IMG/VR virus record: IMGVR_UViG_3300005294_000064
Coordinates: 1 to 29,849 of that record
DNA from: a virus
Direction: 5' to 3' (one strand)
DNA length: 29,849 nt
Position numbers and translations under genes: made by a program
The notes under the pieces: model-generated
Told to the model about the DNA's origin: nothing
What the model saw: only the letters and a program-made list of their open reading frames with translations
Database searches by the model: none
Shown: piece after piece, positions 5,712 through 13,747 of the stretch
Numbering within the stretch: the first letter of the stretch is position 1
Layout: every line of letters begins with the position of its first letter

Positions 5712-7235
5712 TTATATTTCGTACTGACGTCGCTGGTCATGGGGCATCACGATGGATAGTTGCCGCTTCGCTCGTGTTGCTGCAACGTACCAGCATCGTG
5801 CTTCCTCCGGGGAAGTACGGGGATCTCCGGACGGCCCACACTCGCGGACCGTTCGCGCAGCCATATCCGTCAGGAGGATGACATGCTCAGCCTGACCGCC
5901 CTTGGCCCCATGGATAGTAGAAAGCCTCACAGTCGGACGCCGGGTTAGCCTCTCGCCCCGCCGCAGCGCCTTAGTCATATAGGCTCTATCTGACGGAGGG
6001 ATACGATCGAACGCGTCGTGCCAGATCACGTCGGTCAGCAAGCCACCCGCTATCTTCAGGTCGGGCATATTCACCATCTGCTCCCGGTCCTTGTAGTTGG
6101 GCAGCTTCTTGTGGCCGCGAGCATAACCCTCGCCCGCCCGCATGTTGGAGTAGACACGCTCGGCCTCAGCTACTGTGATCTCCTCGCCCTTCCGCAGTTT
6201 CTCCCAGTCTATGATAGCTTCGACAAGTGACTGACGTACTGAGGTCGCGCCCCGAAACTCGTAGAGAATGCCGTCAGACTTCAGCAGAGGCATGACATCA
6301 TCGCGTAGGAAACAGGCATTACGTGAGAGGATTAGGAGATCCTCTCCTGTATTGAAGTCCAGATAATCCAGCCTCCCGACACGCTTGACAACGCCCGCAT
6401 CTCCGGCCCGCGCCTCCCATTTCTTCTCACGCCTATGCCTGACCCTGGATATGATCTCTAGGGCCAGCGGCTGTATCGCTGAAGGTACACGCCAGGAGTG
6501 GCCGAGAACCCGCACCTGACCGGGGAGATCGACGAAGTGTTCCACCGCCGCCCCAGCCCACTGATAGATAGCTTGGTCGTCGTCCCCCGCGATCACTACC
6601 CGGCTCGTCCCCTTGGCCAGTCTCTGCACCACACGCCACTGGAGCATGGAGAGGTCTTGGGCCTCGTCCACAAATAGCTTATCCAGTCGCGCCGACCACT
6701 CAGAGTCGGCGAACTGTTGTAGCATATCCGTAAAGTCCAGTAGCCCCTTGACTTTCTTATACTCGGCAAGGTTGAGGCTGACCTGCTCCACGATATTCCA
6801 CGGGATATCATCCGTGTTCTGGTTGTACTGTTCACGCAGCGATATACCCTTGACCCGTGCAAGATTGTCCATGAAGAGACAGCGGTCGCCCTGAGTGAAA
6901 CCAAAGGACATGCCATCGTCCATGGATATGAAGGACGAGATATTCATTCCAACCGCGTCCCCGAACTCAGCCAGCTTCTTCCCCTCCAATACTTCGGAGG
7001 AAGAGAGACCAAGGGCAGCGAAGCATAACGAGTGGATAGTACGGAACCAAGGTAGTTCAGTGGCCCCCAACCTAAACTTGCTCTGGGCGCGGTGTCGCGC
7101 TTCCTCCGCCGCCCGCCGCGTAAATGAAATAAATCCAATTCTATCCGGAGGTATACCTTTATCTAGTTCTTGTTCTACCAACTCCAATAACGCTGTAGTT
7201 TTCCCTGTTCCGGGTGGCCCGAGTATAATTTCCAT
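5712..7235 (-). CDS. UvrD/PcrA-like superfamily 1 DNA helicase
   Basis: 507 residues from the ATG at 7235 behind GGAGAGCG. All SF1A motifs are visible: Walker A GPPGTGKTT at 6-14, motif Ia FISFTRRAAEEA near 36-47, Walker B LFVDEAQDLS near 189-198, motif III VVIAGDDDQAIYQWAGA, motif IV around LGHSWRVPSAIQPLA, motif V STIHGAKGGQAEHVIL near 449-464 and motif VI WYVAATRAKRQLSIV near the end. It is an ATP-driven 3'-5' type translocase, shorter than UvrD (~720 residues) and so with reduced accessory domains, as in many phage helicases. It follows the primase and the inserted HNH gene and is probably part of the replication operon. Its first 77 bases overlap the HNH gene. The AT-rich composition of the HNH gene extends into the helicase 5' end. 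Confidence 0.92.
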   Translation of the reverse strand: MEIILGPPGTGKTTALLELVEQELDKGIPPDRIGFISFTRRAAEEARHRAQSKFRLGATELPWFRTIHSLCFAALGLSSSEVLEGKKLAEFGDAVGMNISSFISMDDGMSFGFTQGDRCLFMDNLARVKGISLREQYNQNTDDIPWNIVEQVSLNLAEYKKVKGLLDFTDMLQQFADSEWSARLDKLFVDEAQDLSMLQWRVVQRLAKGTSRVVIAGDDDQAIYQWAGAAVEHFVDLPGQVRVLGHSWRVPSAIQPLALEIISRVRHRREKKWEARAGDAGVVKRVGRLDYLDFNTGEDLLILSRNACFLRDDVMPLLKSDGILYEFRGATSVRQSLVEAIIDWEKLRKGEEITVAEAERVYSNMRAGEGYARGHKKLPNYKDREQMVNMPDLKIAGGLLTDVIWHDAFDRIPPSDRAYMTKALRRGERLTRRPTVRLSTIHGAKGGQAEHVILLTDMAARTVRECGPSGDPRTSPEEARCWYVAATRAKRQLSIVMPHDQRRQYEI

Positions 7236-7698
7236 CTTTAAACGCTCTCCACGCAGCATGAGCAAGTTCAGGTGTAGTATATAGCCCAAGATAGCAGGTC
7301 TTATCGTTTAGTTTACCCTGTGCTCTATATTTATTCCTAAAGAAATCTACTCCAGCTGGTAACCCATAACATTCAGGTCTTGAATTAATTTGGTTACGAT
7401 GATTACCATGTGCTGTAGTATCTCTGATATTAAAAAGTGAATTATCGTGTCGTATATGGTTATTGTGGTCTATTTCATCTGGATCATAACCATACACCAT
7501 CTTCCAAATGATACGATGTACTTTATATATTCGACCATCTATTTTAACTATGCAGTAACCGCCCCTAGTTATATTGGATATTCTATGGCCCTGTAAAAAT
7601 GGCTTGTTCCAAGGTGGATTTTTCCAATATAGATATTGTCCATCATATTCAAATAAACGTAACAAATACTCTTGAGGCGGTAGAGGAATTGGTTTCAT
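7159..7698 (-). CDS. HNH homing endonuclease with AP2-like DNA-binding domain
   Basis: 179 residues from the ATG at 7698, joined to the primase stop as TAATG. The HNH core spans residues 60-101: VHRIIWKM, DEIDHNNHIRHDNSLFNIRD, then HGNHRNQ, with candidate catalytic His78, Asn89 and His97. An AP2-like module follows: GLPAGVDFFRNKYRAQGK, then CYLGLYTTPELAHAAWRAF, the usual architecture of phage HNH-AP2 mobile endonucleases. The gene is strikingly AT-rich against the GC-richer primase and helicase. Its last 25 codons run into the helicase reading frame and encode a tail (RATRNRENYSVIGVGRTRTR) that does not look like a conserved domain end, suggesting the ORF was extended by insertion. It is a selfish element that cuts DNA lacking it. 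Confidence 0.92.
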   Translation of the reverse strand: MKPIPLPPQEYLLRLFEYDGQYLYWKNPPWNKPFLQGHRISNITRGGYCIVKIDGRIYKVHRIIWKMVYGYDPDEIDHNNHIRHDNSLFNIRDTTAHGNHRNQINSRPECYGLPAGVDFFRNKYRAQGKLNDKTCYLGLYTTPELAHAAWRAFKDGNYTRATRNRENYSVIGVGRTRTR

Positions 7699-9284
7699 TA
7701 TATCGGATCCCCATCAAACTTCTTCGGGCGGGACGGCGGCATCGGGTCGAAGTTAGCGGGCACCCACCACACATTCGTGCCCTTCTTCTTGATCTTGAAG
7801 AAGTCAGCGTCACCGCCGAGCGCCCTAAGCCGGGATGCTATGCGGGCACGGTTGTACACCTTGAAGCCCGACCCCTCTAGGAATTTCTGCAAATCCTTAA
7901 GCCGGAAGTAATGACGCTCCAAGTCTGTATCCTCCCAGGGACGCCCCTGAAGGAGATCGTCTTTAGATTCGCCCCGGTTACGGTGCGTGAGAAACTCTTC
8001 CAGTATCTCCTCGAACTGACCAGAGAGACCCACCTCCTTCGATACGATTATCTCGGTGGAGTTGCGCATAGCCACCCCCACCATAGTGATCCAGTCAGTC
8101 TGCTTGATCATACGGTAGCAGACGCGGAGCTGTTCCATGCAAATCTTATGGAAGGACTTGTAGTTCTGAAGATCCTCGGTCGATAACTCTATGCGCTCGT
8201 CACCTACGTCCAGGAACCAGAGCGGCGGGTCCGTCTTCAGGCAAGACATACCCGATATCACTGGGTACTCATCGTCGCCACCGACACCATACTTACGGCC
8301 CCGGCATACGGAGGAGTTGCAGTGAGCGAGCAGCGGGTGCTCCTTGCAAGTGTAGTTGTAGTCCTTCTTCTCGTGGTTTTGGACAATAGCTACAACTTCC
8401 TTTGAATCAAGTGGAGGATCGAATAGGTCGCGGTTCCACTTCTCGATCATCTCGACCCAGCGCAACCCGTATTTCTTCTTGGCGAATACGGCTAGGGCGA
8501 AGAGGCCCTTATTCCGCATGCCGTCCGGGTAGCCAACGGAGGCGAGGTGTTGCATGCAGGGTGGGCCATCCCCAAACTCGGAGTCGCCCTTCCTATTGTC
8601 GCCGCCACCCCGCTTACGGATCTGTTCGAAGTTGATAATCTCCGAGGGACTCTTTATCCTGAGCATCGCTACGGCTAGAAACTCATCCAGCAATAGCTTC
8701 TCACCCTCTGCATTGATAGCATAGCGGTCGGTGTTATCCCCAGCGAAGTACGGCATATTGAGCCAGGAGCCTAGATCGCTACGCTCCCAGTTCACGGCCC
8801 GCTGCTTCGGGAAGATTTCCGCCGAGCCGTGGCCTATCAGCGCGGCCATCACCTTCAGCGTATCCTGCATGGCCCGAGCCTCTATGGGCTCAGTGCAGAA
8901 TAGGAACAGATGTGCCCCGCCTGACTTGGAGCGACAGATAGTGAGGGGTAACCCAAGCTTTTCCACCTGTTTGTATATCTCAGTGAGCGAGATATCATAG
9001 GCGTCTATATCTATACAGCCCCACGTACAGGTATTGTTCAGACGTATGGGGATAATGCCCAGCGGGAAGGAACCAGCAACGTGGTCGGTCCACAGCTTGA
9101 GCGTGACTGGTTGTCGGAGCGTCGTCGCGGAGGACTTGATCTCCTGCTTCCCGCCCTTCATGTCATTGTAAATCATGCCCGTAGCATCGTATGTGCCATA
9201 GGCTTTATCGTACCCAGCGAATAGCTCCATGAGCTTCTTGATGCTGAGCGCAAGACTATTCGTGGTGTTGTGTACCGTTACCAT
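7698..9284 (-). CDS. archaeo-eukaryotic-type primase (AEP, TOTE/phage primase-polymerase-like)
   Basis: 528 residues from the ATG at 9284 behind CAGGAG. The AEP catalytic signature is visible: the metal-binding pair in WGCIDIDAYD (Asp92 and Asp94) and the nucleotide-binding SGGAHLFLF (121-129, His125). A zinc-finger-like CKEH...HCNSSVCRGRKYG cluster lies near 315-335, common in phage primases. The C-terminal 170 residues are a helical/winged domain with no clear name. It would make primers for lagging-strand synthesis, and AEPs can also polymerise DNA. It heads the block primase-HNH-UvrD helicase and follows the two acidic phage proteins at 9352-10872. No DnaG-type or hexameric helicase motif is seen in it. 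Confidence 0.8.
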   Translation of the reverse strand: MVTVHNTTNSLALSIKKLMELFAGYDKAYGTYDATGMIYNDMKGGKQEIKSSATTLRQPVTLKLWTDHVAGSFPLGIIPIRLNNTCTWGCIDIDAYDISLTEIYKQVEKLGLPLTICRSKSGGAHLFLFCTEPIEARAMQDTLKVMAALIGHGSAEIFPKQRAVNWERSDLGSWLNMPYFAGDNTDRYAINAEGEKLLLDEFLAVAMLRIKSPSEIINFEQIRKRGGGDNRKGDSEFGDGPPCMQHLASVGYPDGMRNKGLFALAVFAKKKYGLRWVEMIEKWNRDLFDPPLDSKEVVAIVQNHEKKDYNYTCKEHPLLAHCNSSVCRGRKYGVGGDDEYPVISGMSCLKTDPPLWFLDVGDERIELSTEDLQNYKSFHKICMEQLRVCYRMIKQTDWITMVGVAMRNSTEIIVSKEVGLSGQFEEILEEFLTHRNRGESKDDLLQGRPWEDTDLERHYFRLKDLQKFLEGSGFKVYNRARIASRLRALGGDADFFKIKKKGTNVWWVPANFDPMPPSRPKKFDGDPI

Positions 9285-9314
9285 CCATATACTCCTGAGG
9301 TTCTGAGGTCGGGA

Positions 9315-9335
9315 TGACCGGGGAGTTCCCGGTCA
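9315..9335 (-). other. intergenic hairpin between the 292-residue gene and the primase
   Basis: TGACCGGG (9315-9322) pairs perfectly with CCCGGTCA (9328-9335) across a 5-base loop. There is no T run on the minus strand, so it is more likely a weak terminator or processing/stability hairpin than a full stop. It lies in the 67-bp gap before the primase. Confidence 0.4.
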
Positions 9336-9351
9336 CCCCACACGAGGAGTA

Positions 9352-10230
9352 TCAGATCGGCGTTTCGGCTTCAGCACCAGTGGTGCCGTCAGCCGCCGCC
9401 CTTACGCTGCCGGATGTCGCCGCCGCGTTGAGCGCCTTGCCCATGGCCCGCATACCGGAATCCTCGATGATACCGGCATCGTCCACAGCGACCACGAAGA
9501 AGTCACCCTTGACGTTGGTGCGAGCCTTGGACCGGATACGGTACTTCTTGGACCACGAGGGAGCGGTAACGAGCTGCCCCATTTTGGTGCGGACCTTGAA
9601 GTTATTCATGAGTGTCATCCACTCCCGCGAGGCCGTGTGCCCCGTGGAGCTGAAGGCAAGGACAGCCGGTGTGGGCTGTTCACTGGGATCCTCGTTCAGA
9701 TAGGTCGGGATCGCGTACCCGTAATGATACCGGGTGTCGATCAGGTCGTGCCCATTCGGGGTCTTCCAGACCTTCTTGTTCGGATCTTGCTGATCCTGAA
9801 CCAGACGTCCGCCCAGCTTGGACATGGTCTGTTCCGGGGAGCCGTTCAGTTCGTGGCGAGCGACAAAGCCGCCGCCCTCCACGCGCGGAACCCATTCCAC
9901 GATGCAGCGATCGAAGTGGCAGTGCTGAAATTCCAGCACCGGCAACCCTGTGGCCCGCGCCGTATCCTCGTCGGGCGCGAAGAGTTTCTTCGTCGCCTTG
10001 TTCAGAAAGTAGCCGACCTCGGCACCCTGAACATACTCAGGGTCGCGCTTCTTGACTTCAGGCGACATGTCCTGAAGTAGGACGATAAACGGAACAATGT
10101 TATCGTCCGCCGACGAGGACGTACCCGCCCCAGCGTCAAGCGCAAGTTCCTCGGCCAGCTCAGCTGACACGCTATTGTATTTCACGGCGGTATCGAGCGC
10201 CGTGCTCTCTTCTTTAGCAGCTTTCGCCAT
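9352..10230 (-). CDS. conserved phage replication-region protein, possibly ssDNA-binding
   Basis: 292 residues from the ATG at 10230 behind GGAGAACTGA. The first 45 residues are Ala/Glu/Ser-rich and disordered. A conserved-looking core follows: NIVPFIVLLQDMSPEVKKRDPEYVQGAEVGYFLN near 44-77, then a Trp- and His-containing beta-rich region (FQHCHFDRCIVEWVPR), HDLIDTRYHYGY and SKKYRIRSKARTN. Such proteins commonly sit beside primases and helicases in siphophages and are sometimes labelled ssDNA-binding, but no OB-fold motif can be verified by eye. The C-terminus is Ala/Thr/Glu-rich and acidic. Function unassigned. Confidence 0.75.
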   Translation of the reverse strand: MAKAAKEESTALDTAVKYNSVSAELAEELALDAGAGTSSSADDNIVPFIVLLQDMSPEVKKRDPEYVQGAEVGYFLNKATKKLFAPDEDTARATGLPVLEFQHCHFDRCIVEWVPRVEGGGFVARHELNGSPEQTMSKLGGRLVQDQQDPNKKVWKTPNGHDLIDTRYHYGYAIPTYLNEDPSEQPTPAVLAFSSTGHTASREWMTLMNNFKVRTKMGQLVTAPSWSKKYRIRSKARTNVKGDFFVVAVDDAGIIEDSGMRAMGKALNAAATSGSVRAAADGTTGAEAETPI

Positions 10231-10278
10231 TTCAGTTCTCCGTTGGTTTTGTTTGTTTCCCCGGTTGTCTCCGGAATA

Positions 10279-10872
10279 TCAAGCTCCCTTGCGGGTCTTC
10301 TTGATCTCTACACGGCGACCTATGTAGGCCCCCATCAGGTCCAGCGGTGGGATCACCTTGTCGGGATCCTTGCTGTAAAACAACTCCTTGATCCAAGAGG
10401 TCAGTCGCGCCCACGGCACTAGCTGCTTCCGCGTGACCGACGCCATTTGGTAATGCGTCCGCGCGTAGGTCTCCAGAGCTATGGACTCCTCTTCGCACCC
10501 CTTGGGAAAGGCGACGATTACTTCGTTGTTGATGAGGTCGCCCGCGTCGTGCTCTTCAAGCCACGCGTGAGCCTCCGGACGCTTGTCCTCGGGGATCACT
10601 GCCTTGAAGTGCTGCCCGGCTGCGAACTCACGGCCACCGACAACGAGCGACTCTACCTTGGCTTGGTCCATCATCTCGACCAGCTCGCGGTAGAGTATGT
10701 CGTTCTTCCGCTTGTTCAGTTCCGCGAGAAGGGCCTCTCCCTTCTCTATACGCACGTCGAGCGTGTTGACCTCTTCGGCCAGCATCTGCATACCCTCCAG
10801 CGTCGCCGCAGGGGCCTGCTCTACCGGGGAGTCTTCCGCCTCCTCGGCCAGTTCGTCCAGAATATCTTTCAT
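10279..10872 (-). CDS. conserved acidic phage protein with N-terminal coiled coil, unknown function
   Basis: 197 residues from the ATG at 10872. The first ~30 residues are acidic; residues 30-75 are a predicted coiled coil (LAEEVNTLDVRIEKGEALLAELNKRKNDIL); the C-terminal 120 residues are mixed, with AHAWLEEHDAGDLI and LVPWARLTSWIKELF. Paired small acidic genes of this kind are usual just upstream of primase/ssDNA-binding genes in phage operons. It is the first gene of the minus-strand replication operon, next to the 352-bp control region. No catalytic motif is recognised. Confidence 0.7.
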   Translation of the reverse strand: MKDILDELAEEAEDSPVEQAPAATLEGMQMLAEEVNTLDVRIEKGEALLAELNKRKNDILYRELVEMMDQAKVESLVVGGREFAAGQHFKAVIPEDKRPEAHAWLEEHDAGDLINNEVIVAFPKGCEEESIALETYARTHYQMASVTRKQLVPWARLTSWIKELFYSKDPDKVIPPLDLMGAYIGRRVEIKKTRKGA

Positions 10873-10943
10873 ATTTCCCTAGTCCCTTCTAATCGGCATC
10901 AGAAACATCAGTGTAACTCAAACGCAAACTGAAGATAAAGCGT

Positions 10944-10949
10944 ATTATA
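10944..10949 (-). promoter_or_regulatory. candidate -10 element for the replication operon
   Basis: A perfect TATAAT on the minus strand, 72 bases above the start at 10872. No good -35 box lies 16-18 bases upstream (the spacer is A-rich), so it may need an activator or a phage factor. Confidence 0.3.
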
Positions 10950-10991
10950 TAGTTTTTTGCGATTTTATTTTTGGAAAAGTGCTGTCACCCC

Positions 10992-11079
10992 TAATACCCG
11001 TAATACCAATACCACACATATATCAAAGCCGCGCGTCGCGCGGGGATGGATGGGTATTACTGAGTATTACAGGTATTAT
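10992..11079. repeat. inverted clusters of TAATACC / GGTATTA repeats
   Basis: Left arm: TAATACC at 10992-10998 and 11001-11007 and AATACC at 11008-11013. Right arm, inverted: GGTATTAC at 11053-11060, AGTATTAC at 11063-11070 and GGTATTAT at 11072-11079, spaced 9-10 bases, about one helical turn. The arms flank the GC palindrome at 11029-11043. The arrangement fits iterons or multiple operator half-sites. Confidence 0.75.
11029..11043. repeat. perfect GC palindrome at the centre of the control region
   Basis: CCGCGCG, T, CGCGCGG: a 7-bp perfect inverted repeat around one base, within an AT-rich region and between the inverted TAATACC clusters. Confidence 0.8.
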
Positions 11080-11224
11080 CATATCGCACTCTATTAGCCT
11101 CGGAGCCGTTGTTATTATATCACTTAAGATTCCTACATGATTCGGAGCCGGTAAAAATATCTTTACGGTTTGTGCCTATCGTTATAGAGGTTAGTTTGTC
11201 ATTATAAATTGCTTCGGAGTTCAC

Positions 11225-12697
11225 ATGCTACCAGATCATTACGCCCCCCGGACCACCCCTTTTCTCCATCAAGTAGAGGCACTGGAGGCTGGTTATCGTA
11301 GGACTGAGTTCGCCTATCTTCTAGAGATGGGACTGGGTAAATCGCGTGTCCTGACCGATGACTTCTGCCTCAACTATCTAAACGACACAGTCGAGGCGCT
11401 CTGTATTATAGCGCCCAAGAGTGTGTACACGAACTGGAGCCGGGTAGACGACGAGAATCCCGGCGAACTCCAGCGCTGGCTCTGGGATGGAGTCAGGGAG
11501 GATGTGACGATACACCTGTATCGGGCAGGGAATAGGAAGGGCGACGTCATGAGCCGTCTGGCTCTCATGGATAACTCACGCCCCGGTGCCAAGATTCTCA
11601 TCATCAACGTGGAGGCCCTCGCGGCCACCAATGATGCTGAGATCCTCGTTACCAAGTTCCTGAAGCAGTACCGGGCGATGCTTGCCATCGACGAGAGCAC
11701 TGTCATCAAGTCACCCAAGAGCCTCCGTACCAAGGCGTGTCTGCGGATAGCCCCGTGGGCCAAGCAGCGGCGCATCCTGACAGGGAAGCCCTCCACTGGA
11801 TCTAACGCAGACTACTGGGCACAATTCGAATTCCTCCGGCCCCATAACAACCTGCTCGGATACCGTCTCTTCTCCATGTTCCGTGCCCGATTCTGTGTTA
11901 TGAAGGAAATGTTCATGGGCGGACGTACCATCAAGGTAGAGACCGGCCCTCAAAATATCGAGGAGCTGGCTAACCTTGTATCTCACCACTCCTTCCGCCG
12001 TACCAAGAAGCAGTGCCTCGATCTCCCGCCCAAGGTCTACATGCGGCGAGAGGTGGAGTTGACCAGCGAGCAGGACCGGGTGTATCGGGAACTGAAACGC
12101 TCGGCCATGGCTACATTGACGAACGGACATGAGGTTACGACCACGCTGGTCATGACTCAGCTCATGCGGATGCATCAGGTAATCTGCGGTCACGTTAAGA
12201 CCGACGAGGGCCTCGTCATGCCCATCGACAACAAACGGATCGCTGCGCTACTCGAAATCATCGAGGCGACTGACGAGCAGATTGTAATCTGGGCATGCTA
12301 CCGCCCGGACGCCGACATCGTTACGAAGAATCTCAGGGCACTGTATGGCGACGACGCTATCGCACAGTGGCACGGGGGCCGTACCCAGCAGGAACGTGAC
12401 CGGGAGGAGGCTGACTTCCAGGCAGGTCGCCGTCGCTTCATGGTCGCTACCAAGGCCGGATCTCACGGACGCACATGGACGGCGGGCACCTGCGTGATCT
12501 ACTACTCCAACGACTACAGTCTGGAGGTGCGCGAACAGAGCGAGGACCGCACTCACCGCATCGGAACCGTTGGCACAGTCACCTATTGGGATCTCGTATG
12601 CCCCGGTACGGTGGATGAAAAGATCATTCGCGCCCTCAGAGCCAAGCATGACATCACGCGGGCCGTTTTACGGGACGGGATAGCCGCTTGGATATAG
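11225..12697 (+). CDS. SNF2-like superfamily 2 DNA helicase/translocase
   Basis: 490 residues from the ATG at 11225 behind CGGAG. SF2/SNF2 motifs in order: FLHQVEAL (Q-like motif), Walker A EMGLGKS at 34-40, motif Ia LCIIAPKSVYTNW, motif II DEST at 156-159 followed by VIKSP, motif III RRILTGKP near 181-188, C-terminal RecA-like domain with WACYRPDAD, WHGGRTQQERD, FMVATKAGSHGRTWT, VIYYSNDYS and the arginine-finger motif EQSEDRTHRIG. It is a short, complete phage-type enzyme that translocates on dsDNA. It is the only gene on the plus strand, reading from the divergent control region toward the lysis genes. Phage SNF2 proteins are placed in replication, recombination or origin remodelling; the exact job is unknown. 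Confidence 0.92.
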   Translation: MLPDHYAPRTTPFLHQVEALEAGYRRTEFAYLLEMGLGKSRVLTDDFCLNYLNDTVEALCIIAPKSVYTNWSRVDDENPGELQRWLWDGVREDVTIHLYRAGNRKGDVMSRLALMDNSRPGAKILIINVEALAATNDAEILVTKFLKQYRAMLAIDESTVIKSPKSLRTKACLRIAPWAKQRRILTGKPSTGSNADYWAQFEFLRPHNNLLGYRLFSMFRARFCVMKEMFMGGRTIKVETGPQNIEELANLVSHHSFRRTKKQCLDLPPKVYMRREVELTSEQDRVYRELKRSAMATLTNGHEVTTTLVMTQLMRMHQVICGHVKTDEGLVMPIDNKRIAALLEIIEATDEQIVIWACYRPDADIVTKNLRALYGDDAIAQWHGGRTQQERDREEADFQAGRRRFMVATKAGSHGRTWTAGTCVIYYSNDYSLEVREQSEDRTHRIGTVGTVTYWDLVCPGTVDEKIIRALRAKHDITRAVLRDGIAAWI

Positions 12698-12788
12698 GCG
12701 TACGATAGCCTGGCAGGACGCTGGGAGCGTTCGCAGGGGTAAGGCGGGGTAGCGGCCCGCCCGCGCCCGCCGCGCGTCCTAGGGCCGT
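12698..12788. terminator. convergent gene junction with GC-rich hairpins, weak terminators
   Basis: The helicase (plus) and the Pro/Gly-rich gene (minus) converge here. ACGCT-GGG-AGCGT (12718-12730) and GGCGGG/CCCGCC (12743-12748 with 12756-12761) form two small hairpins in very GC-rich sequence. There is no T run directly after either stem, so Rho-independent termination is uncertain. Confidence 0.35.
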
Positions 12789-13274
12789 TTATTTAGGTCC
12801 GTTACCCGGCTTGCCACTTGAAGAGTGTCCTGGGTTAGAGTCGGGCTTGTTGCCGTTACCCGGATTACCCTGGTTTCCAGTGCCACCGGGCGGAGATCCG
12901 CCCCCACTTCCCCCGCCGTCAGGAGGACTAGGGCCACCGCCGCCCCCATCAGGAGGGCCACCACCGCCACCACTCCCAGGACTAGGAGGAGTGCTTCCAC
13001 CAGAGTTTCCTCCGGAGGGAGGCGAGGGAGCCGGGGCAGACGGGGCAGAAGTCTCACTGGGTGGCGCATCTCGCTGATTGCCTTGACTACGCTGCTGCGT
13101 CTTCACGCGGGCCGGATACTTCTTGTAACATATCGACCGCGTATCTACCCGCATTTGCTTGAGTACACGGCACTGAGATTGACTGAACTCAACCTCATCT
13201 TCCTTCGGCCATACCGGCTCCGCCCACACAGTGGATGAAGACAGCAGCACTGCCAAGGTCAGGAGTATTCTCAC
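12789..13274 (-). CDS. secreted Pro/Gly/Ser-rich low-complexity protein in the lysis region
   Basis: 161 residues. The start is a GTG at 13274 overlapping the upstream stop as GTGA. Residues 1-18 (MRILLTLAVLLSSSTVWA) are a signal peptide with a likely cut after VWA and no lipobox. A 50-residue region with two Cys (SQSQCRVLKQ, RSICYKKYP) follows, then about 90 residues of Pro, Gly and Ser tracts (GGGGGPPDGGGGGPSPPDGG type) and a GNGNKPDSNPGHSSSGKPGNGPK-like tail. It is the last gene of the lysis block. Position and export suggest a spanin-like or peptidoglycan-spanning role, but it is neither a lipoprotein nor a coiled coil, so this is inference. Overlapping frames in this GC-rich tract are shadows. 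Confidence 0.75.
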   Translation of the reverse strand: MRILLTLAVLLSSSTVWAEPVWPKEDEVEFSQSQCRVLKQMRVDTRSICYKKYPARVKTQQRSQGNQRDAPPSETSAPSAPAPSPPSGGNSGGSTPPSPGSGGGGGPPDGGGGGPSPPDGGGSGGGSPPGGTGNQGNPGNGNKPDSNPGHSSSGKPGNGPK

Positions 13275-13747
13275 GGCGGGTCTGTTTCTCTCGGATACAT
13301 ATGGACCATTGGATCTTCTGTACCCGGAAATACTGGGGACCGAGCATCAGGATTACGCATGAAATCTACCAGCAGATTCAGCGTTTCACAGTAGGATATC
13401 ATCTCCTCGTCAGTTGGTTTTCTATCCATAAGTACAGCCAATGTCCACCTCTCCGATCCCTGGTACGCGAAACCAGTACTGATAGAATACTGGTCCCCCG
13501 CCCCCCTCAGCGAAGCAATGCGTAATGTGCATGGCCACTTGTCCGACAGCACCTCCTCATAGCTGGAGAGAAAGCGCCCCAGCATAGCCGGGTCGTTCAA
13601 TACTCGCCAGATCAGATAGCTCGGGATTACTACGATCATCAGTAGCATAATGATCAACACATTATTCAACGACAGCCCCTTGACTGCCGCTATCCCGCGC
13701 TCCAGTATTCCTTGATTCTGGGGATTAGGAGGTATTTCCGTCATCAT
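13271..13747 (-). CDS. single-span membrane protein in the lysis region, unknown function
   Basis: 158 residues from the ATG at 13747 (or the next codon), behind a strong GGAGGAGGTG. It overlaps the endolysin end by 23 bases. Residues 29-50 (NVLIIMLLMIVVIPSYLIW) form one transmembrane helix after a short hydrophilic N-terminus; the remaining ~105 residues are soluble with Cys in KWPCTLRIAS and ISYCETLN. The topology resembles a type II (signal-anchor) inner-membrane protein such as an inner spanin, but there is no long coiled coil. Its place directly after the endolysin supports a lysis role, and it is coupled to the Pro/Gly-rich gene. Confidence 0.75.
   Translation of the reverse strand: MMTEIPPNPQNQGILERGIAAVKGLSLNNVLIIMLLMIVVIPSYLIWRVLNDPAMLGRFLSSYEEVLSDKWPCTLRIASLRGAGDQYSISTGFAYQGSERWTLAVLMDRKPTDEEMISYCETLNLLVDFMRNPDARSPVFPGTEDPMVHMYPRETDPP

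Larger units (their letters stand above)
10873..11224 (+). other. divergent intergenic control region, candidate origin or operator
   Basis: 352 bp without a gene between divergently transcribed units. It is AT-rich overall but contains a GC palindrome at 11029-11043 flanked by inverted clusters of GTATTAC/GTAATAC-like repeats. Short repeats of TCGGAGCCG occur near 11099 and 11139, with CGGAG reused as the Shine-Dalgarno before 11225. A TATAAT lies on the minus strand at 10944-10949. This is the only long non-coding stretch in the window. Confidence 0.6.

Noticed and set aside
12779-13238. Alternative ORFs over the Pro/Gly-rich gene (12779-13069 minus, 12811-13077 and 12825-13238 plus)
   Set aside because: Runs of GGN/CCN codons keep all frames open. 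Only the 12789-13274 frame has a signal peptide and a coupled start.
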